Both the position numbers and the translations under genes were made by a program. A DNA stretch of 64,000 nt from Paenibacillus tundrae (GTDB lineage Bacteria > Bacillota > Bacilli > Paenibacillales > Paenibacillaceae): assembly GCF_030812775.1 (NCBI RefSeq), contig NZ_JAUSTI010000013.1, forward strand, positions 111,218-175,217, read 5' to 3'. How positions within the stretch are numbered: position 1 is the stretch's first letter; each line of letters starts with the position of its first letter. The notes below the pieces were generated by a model. It did no database searches, had not been told where the DNA came from, and saw only the letters and a list, made by a program, of their open reading frames with translations. Of this stretch, positions 33,734-42,674 are shown in pieces.

Positions 33734-35254
33734 TTAAGGCTGAGATTGTTCTCTGACCAATGGTTGCTTATTCTCGAAGATCAGGATCGTTTTGCTGCTG
33801 GCAATGTAGCCAACAGTTGTATCCAGTTGCTCAGAGATAAAGCGCACAGGCACGAAGGCTTTTCCGTTTCGCATTAACAGAGGTGCATCATCCATCATTA
33901 GTTGATCATTCACTCGCACCTGCTTGTTATCAGCGTTCCAGTGAATGGTCTGATCATTCTGTGTAATGGTAACCTCATGCGCAGCGGCATTCCAGTCCAC
34001 ATGGGCATTTAACTGCTCTGAGATAAAGCGTAAAGGAACGTAAGTCCGACCTTCATCAATGAAAGGTGCTGCATCCAGGGCGTATGCCTGATCCCCCACA
34101 TAAGCTGTCGTAGAACCTTCAACTAAGCGTTGAAAACTACCCTGAGGGGTTCGTTTCTGCTCCCGTACATTCATCTGGTTCAACAAGCGCATCGTGTTAC
34201 TTCCGCTGGTTACATCCAAATAGTTATTCTGTACCGTCAGCCCCCCAGATTCACTCTCGTTAACCGAGGTCTGCACATTCGTAGCAAAGGATACCGATGC
34301 GTTGATATCCGTGATGGTGTTCGTCGTATCTGCCCGAGTAAAAGAGAGCCCGGCGATTGGGCTTAGATCCCACACCCGATTATTAGCTAGTTGAAGCGCC
34401 TTGAGCTGCGTTAATGACGCTAGCGGTTCTAGGTCATAAATCTGGTTCGATTCAGCGTTCAGCTCGGTTAGATGGTGCATATTTGCAATAGCATGTAGAT
34501 GCTGGATCTGGTTGCCACTAATATCGAGCGTCCGTATTCCTGTCATATGTTCAATGGGCGTCAGATCTGAAATTTCATTTCCCGCTACATTGAGTTTACG
34601 GAGGGTGTTAGGCAGATCAGCGAGATCGTCCAGATGCTGAATTCGATTGTTCGCTACATTCAACTGCTGCAGCTTGGTGGAATGTGCAAGTGGAGAGATG
34701 TCTGCAATCTTATTGTTAGCCAGCTCAACCCAAGTTAGATCAGACAGATCCGTCAGCGGTGTAATATCTGTAAGCTGGTTTCCACTAGCAAAGAACGTAT
34801 GTAGCCGGGTGAATTCATCAATAACATCAATAGAAGAAATTGAATTGTTGCTAATCAAGAGTCGTCCGAGATCCTTCAGATCTGCAAGTGCATCAATAGA
34901 CGTAATGTAATTGTTCCGTACATCAATCTCTCGAAGCTGGGTCAGATGCGTTAGCGGTGTCAGCGTCTCAATCTCGTTACCGTATAGCCGCAGATGCGTC
35001 AGGTTAGACGCCTGTTCAAGCCCTGCTAGACTTTGAATGCCCGCATTGCTTAGATCCACAACTGTAAGTTGTTGCAGATCAGATACAGTCAGGGGAGCAT
35101 CCAGCGGTTTATTCAAAATAAGCTTCAAGCCATCTTCCAGTGCAGGGTCTTCAATAAGTCTGTCGCCCGATTCACCAGTTGGGTACGCCAAAGCTTGCCC
35201 GGCTGAGCCAATACTTAGGATAAATAGTAGAACTAGTAGAGCCACTCTTCTCAT
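33734..35254 (-). CDS. Secreted leucine-rich repeat protein with copper amine oxidase N-like domain
   Basis: About 506 residues. The signal peptide MRRVALLVLLFILSIGSAGQALA is set by GGAGGG ten bases upstream; a longer frame to 35308 would bury it. Ten or more internalin-like leucine-rich repeats follow, each about 22 residues (NLTHLRLYGNEIETLTPLTHL, LTWVELANNKIADISPLAH). The C-terminal 140 residues hold two copper amine oxidase N-like units (APFIDEGRTYVPLRFISEQLNAHVDW and LLMRNGKAFVPVRFISEQLDTTVGY), a wall-associated module very common in Paenibacillus. Likely surface-exposed binding protein. Ligand unknown. Confidence 0.9.
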   Translation of the reverse strand: MRRVALLVLLFILSIGSAGQALAYPTGESGDRLIEDPALEDGLKLILNKPLDAPLTVSDLQQLTVVDLSNAGIQSLAGLEQASNLTHLRLYGNEIETLTPLTHLTQLREIDVRNNYITSIDALADLKDLGRLLISNNSISSIDVIDEFTRLHTFFASGNQLTDITPLTDLSDLTWVELANNKIADISPLAHSTKLQQLNVANNRIQHLDDLADLPNTLRKLNVAGNEISDLTPIEHMTGIRTLDISGNQIQHLHAIANMHHLTELNAESNQIYDLEPLASLTQLKALQLANNRVWDLSPIAGLSFTRADTTNTITDINASVSFATNVQTSVNESESGGLTVQNNYLDVTSGSNTMRLLNQMNVREQKRTPQGSFQRLVEGSTTAYVGDQAYALDAAPFIDEGRTYVPLRFISEQLNAHVDWNAAAHEVTITQNDQTIHWNADNKQVRVNDQLMMDDAPLLMRNGKAFVPVRFISEQLDTTVGYIASSKTILIFENKQPLVREQSQP

Positions 35255-35577
35255 TACAACGATTCCCTCCGATTCTATGAATTGATGATGCGCCATTCGT
35301 TTGCACAACTTCTATGTAGTTCAAGCCTTATCGTCATGATATAGAGAGATCAGGATGCACACATCCCTAGTTATTAACCCATCGTATGAAAAAAGGAACA
35401 CCTTATTCAGGATAAGCAAACAACTCTACTTCTATTTTATATGAATGTACCTTACACTGCACACTTCTGAGCATCTTTGCGCCAAAAAATTTAAATGCCT
35501 TCTTTTATTGTAATTCAATGCACGTTAAGAAAGGGTATAGATAGGTAAATACGCCATTTGGAGGAGAAGGTGCGAGT

Positions 35578-36483
35578 ATGCGTCAAGCCATGATTATCAG
35601 TAATCCATCGTCCGGTAAAGAACAGGCTCAGCAGTATGTGTCCCAGGTCAAAAGAATTTTGGCATCACAGCAGTATGAGGTTGTTGTCAACGAAACAGCT
35701 CAAGAAGGAGATGCGACCAACTTCTGTCTAGATGCATGTAAAAACAGATGTGATCTCGTTATTTCAATTGGAGGGGATGGAACGCTGCATGAGACGATTA
35801 ACGGCATGATGGATCAGGATCACCGTCCTACGCTTGGCGTCGTACCCCTGGGTACGGTCAATGATTTTGCACGAGCCCTTCATATCCCCCTTGATCCGGA
35901 AGAAGCTATTCGCGGGTTGAGTTCGAATCAAGTGCGTGCGGTAGATGTCGGGAATATGAATGGACGACTGTTTGCCAATGTTGTAGCAGCAGGTTCACTA
36001 GCCGAAGCGTTGTCCTCTGTTTCATCCGAAGAAAAATCGAAGCTAGGTTCATTTGCCTACCTGAAGGAAGGACTGAAGGACTTGGTGAATACCCCTGCGA
36101 AACGGCTCACCATTGAACATGACGGTCAGAGCTGGGAGGGCGACTCTCCCTTATTCCTCGCTGCGCTAACCAATTCCGTTGGTGGATTCGAGAAGCTGTC
36201 TCCAGATGCGGTGGTGGATGATGGGGTTATTCATTGTTTTGTGATCCGGAATATGAGTATGCTTAACACACTGACTTTGGGCACATCCTTGCTGTTCGGT
36301 AGCTTGAAAGACCATAAAGATGTGGAGTATTTTACTGCAAAAGAATTACGTGTAACATCTGATGAGCCCATTGGAACCAATGTAGATGGAGAGGAAGGGC
36401 CGTCACTACCCATCCAGATTCAAATTCTTCCTCAGTATATGAAGGTAATCGTCACAGAAGAAGTACAAGTCGAAGAAGATTAG
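35578..36483 (+). CDS. Diacylglycerol kinase-family lipid kinase (YegS/BmrU-like)
   Basis: 301 residues. The N-terminal catalytic domain has ISNPSSGKEQA, then the nucleotide-binding signature SIGGDGTLHETINGM, and PLGTVNDFARAL. The C-terminal beta-sandwich ends with the conserved TNVDGEEGPSLPIQIQILP. These soluble enzymes phosphorylate diacylglycerol or related lipids at the membrane face. GGAGGAGAAGG ribosome site. Single gene divergent from the leucine-rich repeat gene. Confidence 0.92.
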   Translation: MRQAMIISNPSSGKEQAQQYVSQVKRILASQQYEVVVNETAQEGDATNFCLDACKNRCDLVISIGGDGTLHETINGMMDQDHRPTLGVVPLGTVNDFARALHIPLDPEEAIRGLSSNQVRAVDVGNMNGRLFANVVAAGSLAEALSSVSSEEKSKLGSFAYLKEGLKDLVNTPAKRLTIEHDGQSWEGDSPLFLAALTNSVGGFEKLSPDAVVDDGVIHCFVIRNMSMLNTLTLGTSLLFGSLKDHKDVEYFTAKELRVTSDEPIGTNVDGEEGPSLPIQIQILPQYMKVIVTEEVQVEED

Positions 36484-36663
36484 AGAATACATGCGGTGCG
36501 TCATGGTTAGTCACAAACGGTCATTTTTCCATAGAAGAATTCGAAAAACCCATTGAAACCGATTGCAGATGTATGTCACAATCATAGACGGAAGACAAGT
36601 ACCATCAACGATGATTGTAGCAATACAATTAAACAAAATATCCGAATATGGAGGGTAATCATC

Positions 36664-37581
36664 TTGAGAACAATTAAACTTGGCAGTAGCTCGCTGGAGG
36701 TACCGGTTGTAGCGGTTGGCTGCATGCGGATTAATACATTAGATGGTAAAGAAGCGGAGCATTTTGTTCGTTCTGCAATGGAGATTGGAGCCAATTTCTT
36801 CGATCACGCCGACATTTATGGAACAGGAAAATGTGAGGAGATCTTTGCAGAGGCTGTGCAGATGAGCCCTCAAGTTCGGGAAAACATCATTCTGCAATCC
36901 AAATGCGGGATTCGCAAGGGGATGTTTGATTTCTCGAAAGAGCACATTTTGAATTCAGTCGATGGTATCCTGCAGCGTCTGAAAACGGACTATTTGGATG
37001 TGCTGTTGTTGCACCGTCCGGATGCACTTGTTGAGCCGGAAGAGGTGGCAGAAGCCTTTGACCTGTTGGAGCGCGAAGGTAAAGTTCGTCACTTCGGCGT
37101 ATCTAACCAGAATCCGAACCAGATTGAACTACTCAAAAAATATGTTAAACAGCCACTGGTCGCTAATCAGCTCCAGATGAGCATTACGAATACAACGATG
37201 ATAGACAGTGGAATCAATGTGAACATGGAGAACGAAGCTGCAATTAACCGTGATGGTAGTATCATGGATTATTGCCGCCTGCATGATATCACGATCCAGC
37301 CATGGTCTCCTTTCCAATATGGATTCTTCGAAGGGGTCTTCTTGGGAAGCGACAAGTTCCCTGAGCTGAATGCGAAGATCGATGAGATTGCAGCGAAATA
37401 TGATGTGAGCAACACCACGATTGCAATCGCTTGGTTGCTGCGTCATCCGGCACAGATGCAGCCCGTGACAGGTACGATGAACCTTGAACGTCTGCAAGAC
37501 TGTGTTAAAGCGTCGGATGTACATCTTACTCGTCAGGAGTGGTACGACATCTATCGTGCTGCTGGGAATGTATTGCCATAA
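36664..37581 (+). CDS. Aldo/keto reductase (YdhF-like)
   Basis: About 305 residues starting at TTG 36664, eight bases after GGAGGG; an in-frame extension to 36553 has no ribosome site. The catalytic residues can be seen in order: Asp and Tyr in FFDHADIYGTGKCEEIF, Lys in ILQSKCGIRKG, His in VLLLHRPDAL. NADPH-binding region: VSNQNPNQIELL and the C-terminal VTGTMNLERLQDCVKASDV. It belongs to the YdhF/oxidoreductase branch that reduces aldehydes or ketones. Physiological substrate unknown. Confidence 0.92.
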   Translation: MRTIKLGSSSLEVPVVAVGCMRINTLDGKEAEHFVRSAMEIGANFFDHADIYGTGKCEEIFAEAVQMSPQVRENIILQSKCGIRKGMFDFSKEHILNSVDGILQRLKTDYLDVLLLHRPDALVEPEEVAEAFDLLEREGKVRHFGVSNQNPNQIELLKKYVKQPLVANQLQMSITNTTMIDSGINVNMENEAAINRDGSIMDYCRLHDITIQPWSPFQYGFFEGVFLGSDKFPELNAKIDEIAAKYDVSNTTIAIAWLLRHPAQMQPVTGTMNLERLQDCVKASDVHLTRQEWYDIYRAAGNVLP

Positions 37582-37623
37582 GCCTAGCAACAATGGCGTA
37601 GTGTTCTCTTAGAAATGGTCATG

Positions 37624-37655
37624 AAAACACGAGTGGATCTTTGCTCGTGTTTTTA
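37624..37655 (+). terminator. Terminator after aldo/keto reductase
   Basis: AAAACACGAG pairs with CTCGTGTTTT and runs into T residues, 43 bases after the stop. Confidence 0.9.
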
Positions 37656-37728
37656 TGCTGTTCAGGTTATCAGGCTGAAGCTTTTATTGCATAAAATCGA
37701 AGGAATACTACCGTGATATAAAAGGATT

Positions 37729-37794
37729 AAATTGTAATTAATACAAATTAGTTCAAATTATTTTATTGACCCATACTTCATAAATACATATAAT
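37729..37794 (+). promoter_or_regulatory. Strong promoter with upstream palindrome for the HTH-TPR regulator
   Basis: TTGACC (37766-37771) and TATAAT (37789-37794) are separated by exactly 17 bases, a near-ideal vegetative promoter. Just upstream, AAATTGTA-N5-TACAAATT (37729-37749) is an almost perfect dyad. It is a plausible autoregulatory operator. Confidence 0.7.
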
Positions 37795-37890
37795 TACTTT
37801 AAAAATATCATTAATCTGGAATTCATTTCATCAACTTAATGAAGCGGATTCATTCGTTTATGTTTTTTTATTTTGGAGGGTGGTGTTCGT

Positions 37891-39273
37891 TTGGAGTCCA
37901 CAACCACGATACGCGATCATTTGGAGAGTTATCTTAAGCGTGAGCAGAGGTCTATTAGCTTCTTTTCAGACACGTCAGGCATTAATTCAGGTACGCTGAG
38001 TAACATTCTTAATAAAAATCGCCCGATTGCTATGCAGCAATTGGATCGAATTACTGCGGCTATGGGATTAGAAGAAGGTCACTTCTATGAACTATACATA
38101 GATGAGTGTTTTGTGCATGCGACTCCTGACTGGCGGAGACTAGGGCCATTCCTCCATCGTTGTGCCGATTTGAATAAATTGAATTGTATTGAAGAGGTTA
38201 TCCGTTTAATGATGGATAATCTATCCTATATTCCCTTGTTGTTTGAAGTGGCAGAAGAATTCTACCGTGATGGCAAACACGAACCGGCGATTCTTCTATA
38301 CGAAACGATTGCCGAGAGTGAGAAAATGCAGCACTCGGAGCGGTTAGCCTTATGTCAATACCGCCTGTTCAAGCTGGGTCTATCCAAGGATCAGCAACGG
38401 AATCTGATCATCGCAGCACAGTTTGAATACTATGTAGATCGACTGGATGAACGATATCAGTTGGATGCCTTGAATGAGCTTATTAATGCATTTGGTGCAC
38501 TACATCGTTGGAATAAGGTACAAGAGCTATCTGAAAAGTTACGAGTGAAAGCAACAATTCATTATGAATTGAATGGTAGAAAGAAGCCGGAAGAAACCAA
38601 ACGCCCCATCATATTTTATATTTTATATTCATATCTAGCGGCAGGTAGTGCCTGTTATCAGCTCAAAGATTATGATCAAGCGCTTGAGTACGTGTCACTC
38701 TACGCGGTGAATAATTGGGTGAAAGAGTGTAACGAGGAAGAGGCGCTAGTCATCACTCAGTTTCAGGAATGGGCTGTGGGGAATCGTTATATCTACCGCT
38801 TGATGGCAGGGCAGTTCGAAGTATTGCCTGATTATTTGAACTATATATCAACGCGAGAGAATGAGATATTTCCAGCATTGTGCGATATCGTTACAGCAGC
38901 CAATCGATATAACGGAAATATCGATTTTGTGTTAGAACAATACGAATCTTACTTCACATACCAGGATCAAAGCAACCGAATTGGAAAGGTCAGCAAACAA
39001 GTCACTGATGATCGATATGTACGTCTTTTAGCTGACTTGGGAGCATATTATCTGAAGAAAGATGAGTTTCATAAAGGTATTGAATTTGTCATAAATAGTC
39101 TGAAATTTTCACTTGAAATTTGTAGTGGTAGAGCTATGCTTAGAGGTGTCGGGCTGTTTGAGCAATACAGGGATTTTGCGACAGACACCGCTAAACAGCA
39201 GTACAAAAATATAATTAGTGAGGTGCACAAACTCAATGAAGAGAACGTTGGCTTTGCTGATAGCCACATGTAG
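37891..39273 (+). CDS. HTH-TPR peptide-responsive regulator (RRNPP superfamily, AimR/AloR-like)
   Basis: About 460 residues. The start is TTG 37891, just after GGAGGGTGG. The N-terminus is a helix-turn-helix (RSISFFSDTSGINSGTLSNILNKNRPIAMQQLDRITAAMGL, residues 20-62). The rest is all-helical TPR-like: FEVAEEFYRDGKHEPAILLYETIAESE, GSACYQLKDYDQALEYVSLYAV, LADLGAYYLKKDEFHKGIEFVINSLKFS. Such proteins bind a short re-imported peptide that switches DNA binding. A 46-codon gene with a secretion signal begins inside its 3' end, the classical receptor/pro-peptide layout. AimR-like orphan (Alo) pairs are known from Paenibacillus. Target genes are not visible, but a strong promoter with a palindrome upstream suggests autoregulation. 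Confidence 0.8.
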   Translation: MESTTTIRDHLESYLKREQRSISFFSDTSGINSGTLSNILNKNRPIAMQQLDRITAAMGLEEGHFYELYIDECFVHATPDWRRLGPFLHRCADLNKLNCIEEVIRLMMDNLSYIPLLFEVAEEFYRDGKHEPAILLYETIAESEKMQHSERLALCQYRLFKLGLSKDQQRNLIIAAQFEYYVDRLDERYQLDALNELINAFGALHRWNKVQELSEKLRVKATIHYELNGRKKPEETKRPIIFYILYSYLAAGSACYQLKDYDQALEYVSLYAVNNWVKECNEEEALVITQFQEWAVGNRYIYRLMAGQFEVLPDYLNYISTRENEIFPALCDIVTAANRYNGNIDFVLEQYESYFTYQDQSNRIGKVSKQVTDDRYVRLLADLGAYYLKKDEFHKGIEFVINSLKFSLEICSGRAMLRGVGLFEQYRDFATDTAKQQYKNIISEVHKLNEENVGFADSHM

Positions 39274-39376
39274 CATTTGGGTAAGTATCGTAATTCCTGC
39301 TCCTGAGCCTGTCTCTGGAAACGAAGCTCCAAGCCCCTCAATAGCGAGACCTGCTGATCATGGATTTGGTACCTAG
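39236..39376 (+). CDS. Secreted signalling pro-peptide, partner of the HTH-TPR regulator
   Basis: A 46-residue product. The ATG has AGGTG ten bases upstream and lies 38 bases inside the end of the receptor gene, in another frame. The N-terminus is a secretion signal: basic MKR, then hydrophobic TLALLIATCSIWVSIVIP. A Pro/Ser/Glu-rich pro-region follows (APEPVSGNEAPSPS), and the C-terminus is ARPADHGFGT. In Phr, AimP and AloP systems the active signal is the last five to ten residues after export and cleavage, so DHGFGT or a slightly longer end is the predicted signal. A terminator follows 21 bases after the stop. Confidence 0.75.
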   Translation: MKRTLALLIATCSIWVSIVIPAPEPVSGNEAPSPSIARPADHGFGT

Positions 39377-39397
39377 CACATAACAAAATTAGAAGAC

Positions 39398-39426
39398 GCC
39401 TCTGAAGCCTATTCAGGGGCTTTTTA
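39398..39426 (+). terminator. Terminator closing the receptor/pro-peptide unit
   Basis: GCCTCTGAA pairs with TTCAGGGGC around GCCTA and is followed by five T residues. Confidence 0.9.
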
Positions 39427-39510
39427 GTTTGGAAAAATTAGTAATGTCATATGACTATAGTCCTACCGATTGACATAATCAGCTAAAATATGACAAAAGG
39501 AGGGGACACT

Positions 39511-39687
39511 ATGGAACATACTGCGTTGATCGTCCAGATTGAATCGGCTAGGGAATTACTGTACACCATTGAGATGAAATATGGGAATCTACTGCACCCA
39601 GAAGTTATTCAGCAGTCCGTAGTGTTAGACGGTCTTATTAATCAATTCAATCAAGCGAAGCAGAAGGCATCCGTGAGAACACAATGA
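39511..39687 (+). CDS. Spo0E-like aspartyl-phosphate phosphatase
   Basis: 58 residues beginning MEHTALIVQIESAR, fixed by AAAGGAGGGG seven bases upstream. The family motif is complete: two helices with I-E-x-A-R-E-L-L in the first and the S-x-x-L-D-x-L-I-N signature (QSVVLDGLINQFN) in the second. Spo0E-type proteins dephosphorylate Spo0A~P and delay sporulation. Its position directly after a peptide-signalling unit is suggestive but a terminator separates them. Confidence 0.88.
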   Translation: MEHTALIVQIESARELLYTIEMKYGNLLHPEVIQQSVVLDGLINQFNQAKQKASVRTQ

Positions 39688-39819
39688 TTCAACGAGCTAG
39701 CTTAGCAACGGATTAAGCTAGGGATAAGACTTCGAGTTAATCTTAGTGAAGCAGTTTTAATTTTGAAAAATAAAGATGAGTATGCATTTGACTATTTACT
39801 TTGCTGTCTTCGTGTACTA

Positions 39820-39887
39820 TAGTTAGCTACATGAGTAACTAACCAACTAACAAACTGAATGACTAACTAACTAACTAACTAACTAAC
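39820..39887 (+). promoter_or_regulatory. Dyad and ACTA tandem repeat in the leader of the GntR-ABC operon
   Basis: TAGTTA-N10-TAACTA (39820-39841) is a perfect 6 bp dyad, a plausible operator for the YtrA-type GntR regulator just downstream; possible -10 sequences TACTAT/TATAGT overlap it. Then ACTA is repeated six and a half times (39862-39887). A short repeat of this kind can change length by slippage and would alter leader spacing. Confidence 0.5.
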
Positions 39888-39934
39888 ACAACAGACACAG
39901 ACTATTATCATTAAATAACGAAAGTTGGATCTGC

Positions 39935-40315
39935 ATGAAATCGACTTTGGATGAATCACAGCCTATTTTCCATCAGATTGCGATGATGATTATGGATGAT
40001 ATTGTAGAGGGCCGACTAAGGGTGGAAGAGCAGGTTCCTTCCACCAATGAACTTTCACGGTTTTACAATATCAATCCAGCCACAGCACGTAAGGGGCTGC
40101 AATCGCTAGTGGACAAAGGCGTTATTTACAAACAGCGGGGAGTAGGCATGTTTGTAGCGAAGGGAGCGCGAGATATGTTGCTAATGGAACGAAAGGAACA
40201 CTTTTACGAAGAGTATATTAGACCACTGCTGGAGGAAGCACGGAGAATTCATATGAACGAAGATATGATTATTGACTTGATTAAGGGCAAGCAAGATAAG
40301 GAGGATGAATCATGA
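39935..40315 (+). CDS. GntR-family regulator (YtrA-like)
   Basis: 126 residues. A GntR winged helix reads PIFHQIAMMIMDDIVEGRLRVEEQVPSTNELSRFYNINPATARKGLQSLVDKGVIYKQRGVGMFVAKGA. A short helical dimerisation tail (LLEEARRIHMNEDMIIDLIKG) replaces a ligand domain, as in YtrA. Members usually repress the ABC operon they head in response to cell-wall antibiotics. The stop overlaps the ATPase gene by 4 bases. The ribosome site is weak (AAAGTTGGA). Confidence 0.92.
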   Translation: MKSTLDESQPIFHQIAMMIMDDIVEGRLRVEEQVPSTNELSRFYNINPATARKGLQSLVDKGVIYKQRGVGMFVAKGARDMLLMERKEHFYEEYIRPLLEEARRIHMNEDMIIDLIKGKQDKEDES

Positions 40316-41187
40316 TCCAATTAGAGCAGGTTAGCTACAGCTATCAACAGACCACCGTACTCAAGAATCTGAATTTCCATGAAACGGAGCCTGTTATCAG
40401 CGGGTTATGGGGAAGGAATGGTGCTGGTAAGACGACACTAATGAGTTTGATTGCGGGTCATAATCGTCCTGCAAGCGGCACAATTCGTGTAATGGGGCAG
40501 AATCCATACAACAACCTCAAGGTGCAGGATCAGCTATGTTATATCCAAGAATCGCATCCACTCGGCAAAAGTTGGACTGTTCGGGATCTGGTTCGATTCG
40601 GACAGTACTTTCACTCTAGTTGGGATCAGGATTTGGCGGAACGGCTTATTGAGATGTTTGAACTACCTACTAAAAAGAAAATCGCCACCTTTTCCAAAGG
40701 TATGAATTCTGCGGCACAGATGATATTGGGACTCGCTAGTAATGCCGATGTTACCATACTGGATGAACCAACGAACGGATTGGATGCGGAGAAACGTAAG
40801 TATTTTTACCGCGCATTATTGGACAGCTATGAAGATCACCCGCGATTAATTCTCGTGTCCAGCCATCATATTGAAGAGATTCAGCCTTTGTGTGAGTCAC
40901 TTATTGTTCTTCATGATGGGGAGATCCTCATACACCAACAGATGGAGGAGGTACGCGAACAAGGGGTTCTGCTAACAGGGGGAATTCAAGATGTTAGTGA
41001 AGTTGTGCAACATGCAAAGGTGTTAGAATCTTCTGAACTTGGCTCAACGTTGAAAGTGATGATCGATGCCCCATACTCTGCCGAGTGGAAGGAAATTGCT
41101 CGTGATCATCGTCTTTCCATTGAGAAGGCTACACTACAAGATTACCTCATAAACATTACACGGAAGTCGGAGAGGGTGAGAGGATGA
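40312..41187 (+). CDS. ABC transporter ATP-binding protein
   Basis: 291 residues. Walker A is in GLWGRNGAGKTTLMSLIAGH. The signature is replaced by the variant ATFSKGMNSAAQMILGLASNA, which is seen in YtrB-like and Nos-type ATPases. Walker B is VTILDEPTNGLDAEKR and the switch is VSSHHIEE. The C-terminal hundred residues are a regulatory extension. Coupled by ATGA overlaps to the GntR gene before it and the permease after it. Probably a drug- or envelope-stress ABC system. Confidence 0.92.
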   Translation: MIQLEQVSYSYQQTTVLKNLNFHETEPVISGLWGRNGAGKTTLMSLIAGHNRPASGTIRVMGQNPYNNLKVQDQLCYIQESHPLGKSWTVRDLVRFGQYFHSSWDQDLAERLIEMFELPTKKKIATFSKGMNSAAQMILGLASNADVTILDEPTNGLDAEKRKYFYRALLDSYEDHPRLILVSSHHIEEIQPLCESLIVLHDGEILIHQQMEEVREQGVLLTGGIQDVSEVVQHAKVLESSELGSTLKVMIDAPYSAEWKEIARDHRLSIEKATLQDYLINITRKSERVRG

Positions 41188-41882
41188 ATGCAATTCGTGG
41201 AACACATCGACTAATTCTGGAAGATATGCGTTGGTTTCTTAAATTGTTTACGTTGATAACCTTGTTGCTAGTTCTAGCCTATGTCGCAGTAGGACTTATA
41301 TTTGATGTGAGTTTCCCAGCAGCGGCATTTGGCCCTATGTATGGGGGGATATGCGGTTTTGCTGTTTCAGGAATGGTTGCTATATTTCCTGTCGCCATCG
41401 GGCTAGGCAGCACAAGAACTCAGTTTATGAAGTCGTTCTACCTGAACTCAGCGGGGATGGTTATTGGAGGGATTACCGTCCTGAACGTGATTTATGTTCT
41501 GATGCATTTACTCCATGCGAGCGGAATACTGGGTGTGACATTATACCAGCCAGGTCAGTTGTATATGAGTGCGTACGAATGGTACTCCTATTACTGGATC
41601 GATCTCATGGTTGGATTCCTCATACTGGGTCTTTCTGCATTCGTTACGGTTAGTTGGATACGTTTAGGCTTCCGAAATTTCTTCATCCTATTCTTCACCA
41701 TTGCGCTTGGACTCACGTTATTCATTACGCTGTCTGATCTAAGTGGATTGGTTCGCTGGATTATGGAAACGAACAGTGTCTTGCTATTCACTCTCTTAGG
41801 TGCAATCGGTGGTTGTCTGCTATTATCCACTTACCCTATGATGAAACATGTGCCCCTTGTACGAAAAGGTAGCAAAGACTAA
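41184..41882 (+). CDS. ABC transporter membrane protein
   Basis: 232 residues with six predicted membrane segments (LFTLITLLLVLAYVAVGLIF, GGICGFAVSGMVAIFPVAIGLG, GMVIGGITVLNVIYVLMHLL, WIDLMVGFLILGLSAFVTV, FFILFFTIALGLTLFITLSDL, LLFTLLGAIGGCLLLSTY). It carries no family motif I can name but its position and coupling mark it as the permease of the GntR-headed ABC system. A terminator follows 100 bases downstream. Confidence 0.85.
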   Translation: MNAIRGTHRLILEDMRWFLKLFTLITLLLVLAYVAVGLIFDVSFPAAAFGPMYGGICGFAVSGMVAIFPVAIGLGSTRTQFMKSFYLNSAGMVIGGITVLNVIYVLMHLLHASGILGVTLYQPGQLYMSAYEWYSYYWIDLMVGFLILGLSAFVTVSWIRLGFRNFFILFFTIALGLTLFITLSDLSGLVRWIMETNSVLLFTLLGAIGGCLLLSTYPMMKHVPLVRKGSKD

Positions 41883-41983
41883 TGATAAGCCGGTGAAAGA
41901 CCTGAAGGAAAAGGCGCTTCTCTCGCAACGAACCGGAAAGTAGGCAATAGTTAAATAAAAACGTAGAAATCCATGGTGATCAG

Positions 41984-42020
41984 AAAAACACGAGGGAGCA
42001 TCAGCTCGCCTCGTGTTTTT
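41984..42020. terminator. Bidirectional terminator
   Basis: AAAAACACGAGG pairs perfectly with CCTCGTGTTTTT between the convergent ABC operon and the unknown gene at 42042. Confidence 0.9.
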
Positions 42021-42041
42021 GCGTACGTTTGTTTATTTTAA

Positions 42042-42560
42042 TTAAGCCTGAGCTTGCGGTTTGAATCCTTCCTCATGAAGGTATTCGCCAGCTTCACTGC
42101 GTGATTCATAAGCCATCTCTAGATCCTGACCGGCATACACACACCACATGTCATTATCATATTTTAACGTGAGCGTTTGTCCTTCTTCATTGATCCAGAC
42201 TCCGCCGCCTGACGAGAGTGTAACTGGAGGAGCAGATTCTTTTGAAGCTGGGGCTTTCTCAACCACTTCAATTGCGTCTGGGTTGTAGGACATCGCCTGA
42301 AGTGTTGCATCCAGCAATGTGCGCAGATCTGTTTCGGAGTAATCACGAATATTGACAAACCCTTTGGCATCCGTCTCATAGTTTGGCAGCAGCCCTGCAT
42401 AGATATAACCATTACCGTTCGGGTGAATATGAAGTGCTACAATCTTCTTCTCATAGGCGCTGTCCTCGTAGTGGAAATTCACACGCCCCAGAGAAACATT
42501 TTTGCGCTGCAGCTGAGGATACGATTCTAAAATTTTAAGCTTTTGTTCAACGTTAAGCAT
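42042..42560 (-). CDS. Hypothetical soluble protein
   Basis: 172 residues, no signal peptide. Readable features are an N-terminal helix (VEQKLKILESYPQLQRKNVSLGRVNFHYEDS), a beta-rich centre (KKIVALHIHPNGNGYIYAGLLP) and a C-terminal domain after an Ala/Pro/Ser linker (WINEEGQTLTLKYDNDMWCVYAGQDLEMAYESRSEAGEYLHEEGF). I do not recognise the family. The start has AGGAGG five bases upstream. Convergent with the ABC operon. Confidence 0.75.
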   Translation of the reverse strand: MLNVEQKLKILESYPQLQRKNVSLGRVNFHYEDSAYEKKIVALHIHPNGNGYIYAGLLPNYETDAKGFVNIRDYSETDLRTLLDATLQAMSYNPDAIEVVEKAPASKESAPPVTLSSGGGVWINEEGQTLTLKYDNDMWCVYAGQDLEMAYESRSEAGEYLHEEGFKPQAQA

Positions 42561-42674
42561 ATATGCCTCCTGTTACTTGTTAGGTAGAGGGATTATACCA
42601 CAGGTGAAGGTTGTAAACATCTTCTGCTCATGAGGAGAATGCAGCATTACGAACAATCCTCATTATTATGATCC

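Noticed and set aside
39862..39887. CRISPR-like or tandem array at the ACTA repeats
   Set aside because: The unit is four bases with no spacers; it is a microsatellite only.
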